64,000 nt of DNA, from positions 62,001 to 126,000 of the forward strand of contig JAPJBO010000650.1 of the NCBI GenBank assembly GCA_030068145.1, written 5' to 3'. The notes under the pieces were generated by a model, which did not search any database, had not been told where the DNA came from, and was given only the letters and a program-made list of their open reading frames with translations. Positions 18,421-26,712 of the stretch are shown here, piece after piece. The position numbers were made by a program, and so were the translations under genes. The first letter of the stretch is position 1; the number at the start of each line of letters is the position of its first letter. The stretch is from Diplonema papillatum. Lineage: Eukaryota > Euglenozoa > Diplonemea > Diplonemida > Diplonemidae.

Positions 18421-20012
18421 CCCCCCCCCCTTTGCACTAATAAAATATTTTTTGACGTCACTCCATACTGGCCCCGAACCCCCATCTGAGTGGCCCAAAA
18501 CGGGTCCCAAACGGTTTTTGACGGGCTGAGTCGAGGTAAAGGGGTCTCTGAAGGCCCACGAATGGGCCCAGGTGGGCCCAGGTGGGCCCCGGAGCGGGCT
18601 CTCAGTGCGAGGGGGTGTGCCCCCAAAATGGGGTCATTTTCAAAGCCTCGCCACTACTCAAGCTAGTCAAACACCTTCTGGCCTCCAGCGGGAAACCCAG
18701 ACTACACAACGACAAGATCGGCTGTGTTCCGCTGTAGATAGCCACCAGCGGGTCCTCTTGAAGCCGAAGAGTGTTCTCAGGGGTCACAGATAGCCCTACT
18801 TGGCCACCCCGCCTGCAGCGCCTGCAGTGGGCAGGCACACATTGTAAATAGAGTGGGTGCAGCAGGTGCACCCTGCCTTTCCCAGCAGTACTAATTAAGA
18901 ATACAGGTTGACCCAGGAAAACGGAAACTAAGAGAGGGGAAAATGCCAAAGATCACGGGTCTGGAGTTCGTGGAGTCATCGGTGCGAGCAATGCAGAAGT
19001 TATCGCCGTTTCATGAGGAAACAAGACGTGGTCAGTCCATGCAGAGACGACTCGTAGCCAGCAGGACCTTTTGTGAAAAGGCGAGCCGGCGACGCATCGT
19101 GAGCGGTTTGGACTGGGCACGTGCCCGGTACAGGGCTGTTGGAATGGTCGTGGGCGACAATCTCTGGAAGAACCGGGGAAAGGCTGCCGAGATTGGCGTT
19201 GGCGGGAGGCCCACAGTTGTCACACCAGAGATGCGTGAAAAGGTATCTCAGGAGCATGACCAATTCTCCACGCCAACATCAAGGGTACTGAAGAGGCTTT
19301 CAAAAGAAGAAGAAGAAGAGCCTGTCACGGCACACAGGGCCCGGGGAAAACATCCACCCAAGGAGAAGCCATCAGCAAAAGCCCAGGCCAAACCGCGTCC
19401 AAAGACATCCAAGTCCAGTGAACGGAGTTCAGATGCAGCCCCTCCAAGCAAGCGTCAGAAAAAGTGAAGTCGCCATCTCCACCTCTTGGTTCTTTTGCAT
19501 TTTTCCACCTTATATTCTGCGTTTTCCTGGTAAGCACTGTGTTCTCAAAAGCGGGTGAAGCCGGATTCTAGGCAGGGCGCACTTGCACACCGCACATTCT
19601 AAGCGTGTGCCTGCCCACTGCTGGCGCTGCGCACATGGGGCTAACTGTGACCCCCGAGAGCATTCTTCGGCTTCAAGAGGACCCGCTGGTGGCTATCTAC
19701 GGCGGAACACAGCCGATCTTGTCGTTTTGAAGTCTGGGTTTCCCGCTGGAGGCCAGAAAGTGTTTGACTAGCTTGAGTAGTGGCGAGGCCCGAAAATGAC
19801 CCCATTTTGGGGACTCTCCCCCTCGCGCTCCAGGGGCCTACCTGGGCCTACCTGGGCCCACCTGGGCCTATTCGTGGGCCTTCAGCGACCCCTTTACCTC
19901 GACTCAGCCCGCCAAAAACCGTTTGGGAACCGTTTTGGGCCACACAGGTGGGGGTTCGGGGCCAGTATGGGGTGACATCAAAAAAAGTTTTATTAGTGCA
20001 AAGGGGGGGGGG
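18421..20012. mobile_element. Element B: DNA transposon with about 450-bp TIRs
   Basis: The termini are CCCCCCCCCCTTTGCACTAA and its reverse complement. The left TIR spans 18421-18877 and the right 19571-20012. They agree across their length with scattered substitutions, for example at GGCCCAAAACGGGTCCCAAA versus TTTGGGAACCGTTTTGGGCC. The 693-bp core holds one ORF. No target-site duplication is visible because the element sits in a homopolymer run at the right end of element A. The C-run start and very long TIRs do not match a superfamily I can name. Confidence 0.7.
18943..19467 (+). CDS. ORF of element B, possible DNA-binding/transposition protein
   Basis: An intact 174-residue frame fills most of the core between the two TIRs. 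Residues about 85-105 (GGRPTVVTPEMREKVSQEHD) resemble the helix-turn-helix linker region of transposases, where G-R-P is often followed by a recognition helix. The C-terminal third is low-complexity and basic (KEEEEEPV, KEKPSAKAQAKPRPK, ending PSKRQKK), as in a nuclear-localisation tail. No DDE/D triad is visible, and the length is too short for a full transposase. It could be a regulatory or truncated protein whose catalytic partner is encoded elsewhere. Confidence 0.5.
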   Translation: MPKITGLEFVESSVRAMQKLSPFHEETRRGQSMQRRLVASRTFCEKASRRRIVSGLDWARARYRAVGMVVGDNLWKNRGKAAEIGVGGRPTVVTPEMREKVSQEHDQFSTPTSRVLKRLSKEEEEEPVTAHRARGKHPPKEKPSAKAQAKPRPKTSKSSERSSDAAPPSKRQKK

Positions 20013-20018
20013 GGGGGT

Positions 20019-20147
20019 TCGGCATCGTACCATATAGTTCCAAGATACCTGGGTGCTGTTCCCGGAGATGTCATTAGGTTAAAGATAGCAAAGATTCTTC
20101 CTGGATATGAACAAACTACTGACTTATCATTTAGATTAGTACATTGA
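20019..20147 (+). pseudogene. RPB5-like RNA polymerase subunit, C-terminal fragment (virus-like)
   Basis: The last about 40 residues of a frame ending at 20147 contain HIVPRYLGAVPGDVIRL and end LSFRLVH. RPB5, the fifth subunit of eukaryotic and many giant-virus RNA polymerases, ends with a conserved block (x-x-RY-x-G-x-x-x-G-x-V-x-x-I, then a YR-V finish); the match is in the right place relative to the stop. The fragment is AT-rich, unlike its neighbours, and starts abruptly after the G-run ending element A/B. With the fibre-like ORF on the other side of these elements, it suggests an old insertion from a large DNA virus. A host RPB5 pseudogene is the alternative. Confidence 0.45.
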
Positions 20148-20254
20148 AATCATAAATATGATTGCTTTTTTCTCGCGTATATACATTAGAAAAATTAAGT
20201 GCAAGGACTTACGTGTCGGCCGACGAATTAAAAAAAAAAAAACAAATAGACTGA
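20148..20254. other. AT-rich flank, no gene
   Basis: Continues the AT-rich character of the virus-like patch and ends in a poly-A stretch at the left edge of element E. No ORF called. Confidence 0.4.
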
Positions 20255-20256
20255 TA

Positions 20257-22376
20257 AGGGCAGACTATTTTTATTTTTTGATCCGCGTCCCCCGACCCCT
20301 GAAAATTTTCCGCGCGCGCGCGCAAAAAAAAATAGTTTTTTTAAAAAAAATAGTTTGGCAAGTCACCTGGCCTGTGGGTTCCTGTGTGGAGGGGGTGGTC
20401 TTGATGGCAAGCGGTCGGGGGGTGGGGGCCCGGAGGGGTACGCGTCCCTCACTTTTATTCTTCGGCGACTTTTTGCACTGGGAAATGCCCGTCGTCTGCA
20501 TGTGCTCAGGCTTTTTGTTGTACGGAGGGACCAGGTGAGCCTTCAGCGTAGAGCTGCTGCCACCGACAGTAGTAGGCGTCTAGTCGTGGGCCTTGCGACT
20601 GCCTGGGAGCAACCGTGTTGTTCGGCGTACTCGGCCAGAATTGGTATCGTACCCACGTTTCGGACGGGACGTGGGCATCGGCCGGAAGCCGCTTCTGCAC
20701 TTCTTCCATGAGAAGCCGGATGCTTGCGGGGACCTCAAACGTGAGGCGTGAAACTTCTCCATGACGCCTCTCGTCCACGACAGTACCGCACTTCTCAAGA
20801 ACGCGGCCCATGGCGTCCCAGTAGCCGTCGTATTTAGACTCTTTTGACGAGCTTCGGAATGCAACCTCACTGGGGTGAATCAGTTGTGAGGAGTTCAGCC
20901 AGGTGGCTTTCGGTTGATGTGCGCAGGGGGTTCACATCTCCAGTCACGAACATGTAGTACATCGTCTTGAGGATGGTACGCGGAACACCCCAGACCTCGA
21001 CGAATTTCATCCTCATGGCCCGGGTGTGGAACCTTTTCCCCGTCCCGATGCACGACTTGAACGCCTTGACGACATCCTCCTGTAGGCGGCGGTCGCTCGG
21101 TGGCAGCTTGAATACCAAGCGCTTGCCCCCCAGCGTTGTATTTGTGGACACCGAAGGGGAAGCTCGTCTTTACCCCTTGGATCTGCTTGAACCGAGCACG
21201 GCGATCGTCAGAGAGGCTGGGCACGGTGTCCAGTGAAAACGGCTCGAATTGCCTCGGCGAATTGCCCTTCCAGCTCTCCCCAAGAAGAAGACCCCTCCGC
21301 TTTCACGATGGACTGCCCAGTCGCAAACAGGGTTTCTGGATGGAACTCCCGCACTGCGTTGCTCAGTGCGCTGTTGGTTTTGCGCTTGCTGCGTGACGAT
21401 ACGGGTACACACCACATCTCTCACTTCCTGCAGTTTCGTGCAGTGGATGCTGAGTTCACCTTGTTGTGGTGCCCTCATACTACTGCAACAGCTGCACAGA
21501 AAGTGGGAGCCCATCAAGTTTGAGAAGGGTCTTGGCCACTTCCTGATAGAACGGATGCCCTTTTTCATCGACCAGGAGGGCCCTGTCGAATTCTTCCTGG
21601 ACTAGCCTGTTGAACAACACTATCCACGACTTCGTTTCACCCACTTGCAGCGGCTTCACGCGGGCTTGGCTCTTTTTCATCAGCAGGTCGAAGGCGTTGA
21701 CAGGTGTTCGAGCTACGGGAACTTTTGCTTCACAACGTACCGAACCTCCCGGTACTGCATGGAGTCCATGGCCTGCACAGACAAGCCCCAAGAGAGGATC
21801 TCTCCACACACTCCTGCTATCAGCCCTAGCCGACACCACCACATCATCATCATACTCGGCAGGCGTCCGGAGGTGACGGTCTTTTATGATCTGCTGAAAC
21901 ATCTCCATGAAGGACAACGACAGGTCGTTGATCTCAAGGAGGTGTCGATCCTTCACTGCACCAATCTCAACATCGATGGCGCAAAAACACGGCAGTGTCC
22001 CTTCCCTTTGCTTGTGCCCTGTTTTTGCATTAGCATGCAACACTCACTTAGTCAAGGTGAAATTTGCCGGCGTCACAGCTTTCGTGGTGCTGCAGCAACA
22101 GATAGGTCAGGGGGTCATAACAAATTAGAGATTCACAGTGAGCTTCTAATCCGGCGTTCCGCTGACGTGTTGGCCCCACGAGCGGGGGTTGGTGTTTCCG
22201 CAGCCGAAGCGCGGACTTCAGTGACCATCTGGAGTCCCCCCGTGGCACCCTGTTGTGCCCTTCCCACAGCAAAAAAGAAAAAATATTTTTTTTTTCAACT
22301 ATTTTTTTTTTCACGGTTTCCCAAAATTTTCCGCGCGCTAGGACGCGGATCAAAAAATAAAAAAAATAGTCTGCCC
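20257..22376. mobile_element. Element E: TIR transposon, about 2.1 kb
   Basis: The left end AGGGCAGACTATTTTT..., with ATTTTTTGATCCGCGTCC after it, is matched at the right end by GACGCGGATCAAAAAAT and AATAGTCTGCCC. The inverted ends share about 60 bp, including a GAAAATTTTCCGCGCG-type inner block. A TA flanks each end (20255-20256, 22377-22378), so a TA duplication is possible but weak evidence. Internally it carries a decayed minus-strand gene. Confidence 0.6.
20506..22043 (-). pseudogene. Decayed minus-strand gene of element E, probable transposase
   Basis: Open minus-strand pieces read one after another through several frames. The first, 22043-21480 (187 residues), contains FCAIDVEIGAVKDRHLLEIN and SWIVLFNRLVQEEFDRALL. 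The second, 21417-21208, contains FHPETLFATGQSIVKAEG and GQFAEAIRAVF. The third, to 20867, contains KLPPSDRRLQEDVVKAFKSC and WGVPRTILKTMYYMFVTGD. The last, 20811-20506, contains RLTFEVPASIRLLMEEVQKR and VPSETWVRYQFWP. Each looks like real coding sequence interrupted by frameshifts or short introns. Position between the TIRs argues for a transposase, but I cannot place the family or see a DDE triad. Confidence 0.45.
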
Positions 22377-22484
22377 TAAAAAGGGGTATGTGGCGAGCAA
22401 CGAACAGACTAACCTCCCTGTATTTTTTAATTTTTTTTTTTTACTTTCTTTATCTACTTCTATTCGCGACGTTAATTGTATTGC

Positions 22485-22514
22485 AACTATATCGTATTGC
22501 AATACGATATAGTT
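22485..22514. repeat. Perfect 30-bp palindrome
   Basis: AACTATATCGTATTG followed directly by its reverse complement CAATACGATATAGTT. It lies about 110 bp outside the right TIR of element E in AT-rich DNA. Could be a fold-back or a protein-binding site; nothing decides. Confidence 0.9.
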
Positions 22515-22644
22515 ACGGATATTCAACCTGCGCAAACCATAAGCAGCACCACAAATACACGAAAAGAGACGGTCAGACGGTACCAAGAAGACAGACAGTC
22601 ACCTACTGCGGCACCATACTGAGGAGGGCCTACCGTAAGCAAGG

Positions 22645-22826
22645 TATGTGGACAATGGCCGAAACCACCAATGACCAACGACCAAGGTACCCACCGATCC
22701 TCTTACCTCGTGTAACCACCACTCTTACGACACTCAGAGCACAAATAATATCTTCCCTTAACGACGAAGGTCACCCGGAGACTTTAAAACCCCGGAGTTT
22801 CAAGCGAACTTTCACTCTAAAAAAAA
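22645..22826 (+). repeat. Repeat family F2, long form, copy 1
   Basis: Nearly identical to 57409-57583: GTGGACAATGGCCGAAACCA, ACCCACCGATCCTCTTACCT, GTAACCACCACTCTTACGAC, then the short F2 module GAGACTTTAAAACCCCGGAG / TTTCAAGCGAACTTTCACTC / TAAAAA. A third, more diverged long copy is at 52846-53012. Short F2 modules alone recur at about 24312, 34569, 38109, 40600, 44590 and 47240. Confidence 0.85.
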
Positions 22827-23365
22827 TCACCTTCGTGCTTTTGCCGGCTTCGCACCCGGCTTCTTCTTGTTCTTGTCGTTTTTCCCACCCGGTCTTCGCA
22901 TCCGCCGGTCTTCGCTTCGTTCTTCGCACCGGTCGTCGCACCGGTCTTCGTAGCTGTCTCCATCTGTTTGTCCCATAGTGCGCAGAGAGTTGGCGTCTGC
23001 AGCTTTCCTACCGTGGTTGTATCGTACGTGTGCATTTCAACCCTGTCCTGGGTATCTGATATGTCGTGACAATCCTTGCGATATTTCACAAGGATTGCCA
23101 AGTCATTCAAACATCCTTCGCCCAATTTGGCAGAGACTGTGGCTTTTAAAGCCGCAGTCTCGTCCTCGTTGTAAGTTTTTTGGCACCACGACCACATAAC
23201 AAACTCTTTGCAGAGATTGATATTTGATCTTTGGTGCAAAGTTGTTGTCGAGTAGACGTCGTCCAAACTCAACCCGATCACGGCACCTTCGACAGTTTCG
23301 ACGTAAGCGTCACACTTGCCCGATGTGCTGAATTCAGTCAACCACAATTCTACCACTTCGGACAA
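22817..23365 (-). CDS. Hypothetical protein fragment, minus strand
   Basis: An open frame of about 182 residues (no ATG at its 5' end) contains SGKCDAYVETVEGAVIGLSL, NINLCKEFVMWSWCQKTYN and CLNDLAILVKYRKDCHDISD, which look like real coding sequence, followed by a Thr/Lys/Arg-rich tail. Upstream, a different frame (containing RIRVDGVVSEVKTVVTGCPK) seems to continue the same protein, so a frameshift is likely near 23360. The stop codon is supplied by the edge of the F2 repeat. No domain recognised. Likely an old gene fragment or a piece of an unrecognised element. Confidence 0.3.
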   Translation of the reverse strand: MSEVVELWLTEFSTSGKCDAYVETVEGAVIGLSLDDVYSTTTLHQRSNINLCKEFVMWSWCQKTYNEDETAALKATVSAKLGEGCLNDLAILVKYRKDCHDISDTQDRVEMHTYDTTTVGKLQTPTLCALWDKQMETATKTGATTGAKNEAKTGGCEDRVGKTTRTRRSRVRSRQKHEGDFF

Positions 23366-23639
23366 CCGGTGACAACCGTCTTCACTTCCGACACGACACC
23401 GTCAACACGGATGCGTGCAACGGGTGCGCTAACGCACAGAGAAGAAGACCTCCCCCGTCCGGAGCGCATGCCCTCAAATGAAGGCTCATGTTTGACTCTC
23501 TTTTTTTTCACAGTTTTCACACTGACAATCTTGCGGGCTGCCCTTCAATGCGTTGTGCAGGGTGAAAAGACGTCGGCAATCTCTTGGATTTGCTTATGCT
23601 TCTCGACGTCTTCTTTTGTGGCTTTCTCGTTGTAAGTTG

Positions 23640-24310
23640 TATTGGTTTGCAGTTGCTGCTGTAGGTTGTTTACATAGAAAGCCTTACAGCAATATTCAAT
23701 ATCATGGCTAGCTTTGTCAATAGGGAGGATGACAACGCGTCCACACGCATGCCAGGCGGTGTCACCCGTCAGTCAGAACGCCCCCGGCTGCATCACCATC
23801 GACGCATTCATCATCTATGACAGCTCCTCGCCTACGACGTAACGACTTGCGCCCGCCGTAGTACGGGACAGTAGTGGGGCGACCAGATACTCGTTTGGTC
23901 CCTGCACTCTAGCTCGTCTCGTTGAGTAAGCGTTGTGCGCGACCCATCTGGTTGAAATCTTTCGTCAAGTGATTTCTGTGGGAGCTTCAACAAGTTGTCT
24001 AGCTGGTTCGAATGGAGAAGGCTCTCGTAGTTTTCGCAAGATTAATGCACAGACATCCATCTCCCCGCGAGGTGAGCTCACCCGCCGGCCAGAGCACCCC
24101 CTGCAGCGCCACGTACTCGGGTTGTACGGAAACCCGTAAGGAAAGGGTTCTTCTTGAACTTGGGCCGTCTTTTCTTACGCACCAAAGCACGGCACAGGGC
24201 AAAGGCACATCACACTACATTTGTAGCGGTGCACCTTTGCATTCTGCATATGGCGGATACCGTCGCCGTCCATTCATTTTCGTGAAATTACACACGTACG
24301 CACAAACAAA
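23640..24310. other. No gene recognised
   Basis: Contains short echoes of dispersed families (GGTCCCTGCACTCTAGCTCG at about 23898, part of family F11) and weak ORFs on both strands that I could not support. Confidence 0.3.
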
Positions 24311-24341
24311 AAGTTTCAAGCGAACTCTCACTCTAAAAAAT

Positions 24342-24482
24342 ATGCCGGCTGTGCCTACCCTAGAGCAAATGGATCTACCGAACGTAGATTGGGATACCAT
24401 CCCAGTCGTACTATATCCGGCGAGCCGCCCGGCTGCTGACGATGCGTTTTTTCCCCGCGAAAGAGCGAAGACATATATTTAA
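24342..24482 (+). CDS. Small ORF directly after an F2 module
   Basis: ATG begins 4 bases after the CTCTAAAAA end of a partial F2 module and encodes 46 residues: MPAVPTLEQMDLPNVDWDTI, then a Pro/Ala/Asp-rich part ending RERAKTYI. It has protein-like composition but no recognised relative. It could be a real small exon, or chance. Confidence 0.2.
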   Translation: MPAVPTLEQMDLPNVDWDTIPVVLYPASRPAADDAFFPRERAKTYI

Positions 24483-24699
24483 AGCGGCTCCGCCAGTCTC
24501 TGACGGGCAGGCTGTATCAACCCGAAACTCAGAAAGGAACTTCATACTTCGGAAAGCGATACGTCCCGTTCTTTTCCCTCCGTTGAAACGCTAATGGCGG
24601 GGTGTAGTGCATTTCACTCATCAAGCGCAGCCCGCAGGACGCTGGCAGTAATAAAAATACCTCCTTCATTCCTGGCAATACCGCTGGACCTCAAGCAGT

Positions 24700-25460
24700 C
24701 CGATGCAGGCACATGTACAGAAAGACCCTAAGCTTGAGGGCATTTTTTTTCAAGTCGCACGAGCTGTGCACAGAAGCTCTTCATGCTTCCATAGACCACA
24801 ATCGGGCGCCAAACTTCCAGCGAGGCGACCCGAAAGATGGAAAAGCCGGACATCGTCAGCTCGTACACCACGTACGTGGGGGGCGTCGACATGGGCGATT
24901 AGCTCATGGCGAGTTTTCGGCGACTGGAGGGCAGGCGCGCTCGAGTATCCTAACGTTGAGGACAGTCAGTGGTTGGTCCTTGGAGCGGGCGGCCATCAGG
25001 CCACGCCGGGTGTCTTCGTCCTTCTCGTGCTGTTCGCTGCATCCGTGCCTTCTTCGCGGCCGAGCGAAATTTTACCGACGCACCGGGCGGCATGCTGCTT
25101 CGTTCACTTCAAAACGAGCACTGCCAGAATATCCGTGCAGTACTCGGTGCCAGTATTCGGCCACTTTCGTGGCCCACACTGTGGGCCGCACCAACCTCCG
25201 CACCGGTACGGCGCGCACCGACGGGGCGCACCGGTGCGCCGGTACGCTATCGATTCCCTTGTGGAGGAACTTTCTCGCGGAGGTCCACGTCGTAGACCTT
25301 TTTTCAACGATTTCTTTGCTTGAGATCAGCTCAAATGAAGCGAAATAGACCCGGGGACCAGAAAGCATGTGTGGTTTGTGGAGCAAAAAAAGACCGCTCT
25401 TCCCAGGTCTTTTCCAGACTTCCAGGTGCCTTGCGGAATAAAAAGTCACACGACCCACAA
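24700..25460. other. Overlapping open frames, no gene supported
   Basis: Two plus-strand frames (to 25323 and 25348) and a minus-strand frame (25458-25072) are open through this GC-rich stretch. The only notable feature is that 25250-25345 is related, in inverted orientation, to about 25480-25600: both can be read to end in a hydrophobic-acidic LEISSNE or LEISSDEE motif, suggesting an inverted duplication. Confidence 0.3.
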
Positions 25461-25654
25461 TAGTCGTTTTCCCCCGTCTATTCCCCTGATCTCTTCATCG
25501 GAGCTGATCTCGAGGAAATATTCGTCATAAAAGGCTCTGCGACGTACCGAACGAGCGCACCGCACTGCACCGACCATACCGGTGCGGTGCCCGGTGCCCG
25601 CAGCCGACGCTCGGAGCACTCCGGAAACGACAATGTTTTCGACGCGAACGCCCT

Positions 25655-26085
25655 GGTGGGCGGGGGCGCTTGCCCTCCCTGGTGGGCGGCTCCCTGGTGG
25701 GCGGGGGCGCTTGTCCTCCCTGGTGGGCGGGGCCGCTTGCCCTCCCTGGTGGGCGGGGGCGCTTGCCCTCCCTGGTGGGCGGCTCCCTGGTGGGCGGGGG
25801 CGCTTGCCCTCCCTGGTGGGCGGCGGCTCCCTGGTGGGCGGGGGCGCTTGTCCTCCCTGGTGGGCGGGGGCGCTTGTCCTCCCTGGTGGGCGGGGGCGCT
25901 TGCCCTCCCTGGTGGGCGGCTCCCTGGTGGCCTGGTGGGCGGGTCCGCTTGCCCTCCCTGGTGGGCGGGGGCGCTTGTCCTCCCTGGTGGGCGGGGCCGC
26001 TTGCCCTCCCTGGTGGGCGGGGCCGCTTGCCCTCCCTGGTGGGCGGGGCCGCTTGCTTTCCTGGTGGGCGGGGGCGCTTCCTTCG
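25655..26085. repeat. 26-bp GC-rich minisatellite
   Basis: About 18 units of CCTGGTGGGCGGGGGCGCTT followed by GCCCTC, with truncated units (CCTGGTGGGCGGCTC) interspersed regularly. All three plus frames and the minus frame are open across it; none is taken as a gene. Confidence 0.95.
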
Positions 26086-26175
26086 TCTGCTTCGTTCAGC
26101 TGACCAGGACTCGCCCGTCGGTACCGTGGTGACCTTTCCGGCAGCACGCGGCGGGTCGCCTCTCTGCCAGCGTCG

Positions 26176-26712
26176 CTAGCCGGCGGCACTCCGCACACGG
26201 CCCGCGGACGGCGTGGTGCATTCCATGCATCTCGACATTCGGTGGCCCTCGCATATCGCCACGGGCAGCCCTTCGTCGGCCGTGTGATGGTGCCTACAGC
26301 ACGCTTGCACGGTGGGGCCGTGCTTGTGCCCGAGTTGGCGACAGATCGCGCATTTCCCCTTGAAGTGTGTGATGGACTTCGTGGCGTTGGATGGTCGGAA
26401 CAGGAGCCGTCGTCCTGGAGCAAATGACGAAAAACGGAGCCTACGACGCCGAGCCCGTTTATCTCGACGATAGCCGCGCGAGAGCGGATCGATGGGCTGC
26501 CCCCCAGCGACCAGCCGCAAACTCCGACCCAATATTATTTCAGGACGCAGAAGCCCCGCAATGAACGACAAGGTCGTCGCCACTGTCTTCATCGATCCGG
26601 GCAGGCAGTTTCCGAGCTCTTGCTGAGCCGCCAATTTCGCGATGGCACTGATCATGCAGCGCACGCCATTCGCCTTTTCGCACCAAGCATCCATGCGGAG
26701 CATCGCACACAC
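26176..26712 (-). CDS. Cys/His-rich ORF, possible C-terminal zinc domain of a transposase
   Basis: A 178-residue frame. From about residue 112 it has C-x2-C (KCAICRQLGHKHG), CC-x-HHH, then AICEGHRMSRCMEC: eight or more Cys/His in about 45 residues, a pattern suited to two zinc ions. The preceding sequence is basic (RRDKRARRRRLR). Cys-rich C-termini of this kind are known in piggyBac transposases, and the RPSN phrase before the cysteines would fit, but no catalytic domain is readable upstream: the minus-strand frames from 27206 to 26716 are broken and ambiguous. A zinc-knuckle protein of another kind is equally possible. Confidence 0.3.
   Translation of the reverse strand: MCAMLRMDAWCEKANGVRCMISAIAKLAAQQELGNCLPGSMKTVATTLSFIAGLLRPEIILGRSLRLVAGGQPIDPLSRGYRRDKRARRRRLRFSSFAPGRRLLFRPSNATKSITHFKGKCAICRQLGHKHGPTVQACCRHHHTADEGLPVAICEGHRMSRCMECTTPSAGRVRSAAG

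Larger units (their letters stand above)
15718..20018. mobile_element. Element A: C/G-run TIR element, interrupted by element B
   Basis: The left end is a C-run (15718-15729) followed by GTGAATTACTTTTTACCCCC and an arm whose reverse complement contains GGAAAGTACGTGTCGGGGGT. The same 28-bp arm is found inverted at about 18380-18407, ending ...GTACATCAC at 18421. There the expected G-run is replaced by element B; a G-run reappears at 20003-20018. Inside A are three minisatellites based on GGGGGGTGGAAAGTACTTTT, a CGCAAACCCGCATACCCG array, an 18-bp array and a long hairpin. A 121-residue ORF at 17896-18261 is unrecognised. No transposase seen, so A is probably non-autonomous. It interrupts the virus-like patch. 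Confidence 0.6.

Noticed and set aside
18400..18430. Target-site duplications for elements A and B
   Set aside because: Boundaries lie in homopolymer C/G runs, so no unambiguous duplication can be defined; the matching flanks GATGCC and GGCATC are inverted, not direct.
25446..26423. 325-codon Pro/Arg-rich minus-strand ORF and its plus-strand counterparts
   Set aside because: Mostly the 26-bp GC minisatellite read in frame; the unique ends do not form a consistent protein.
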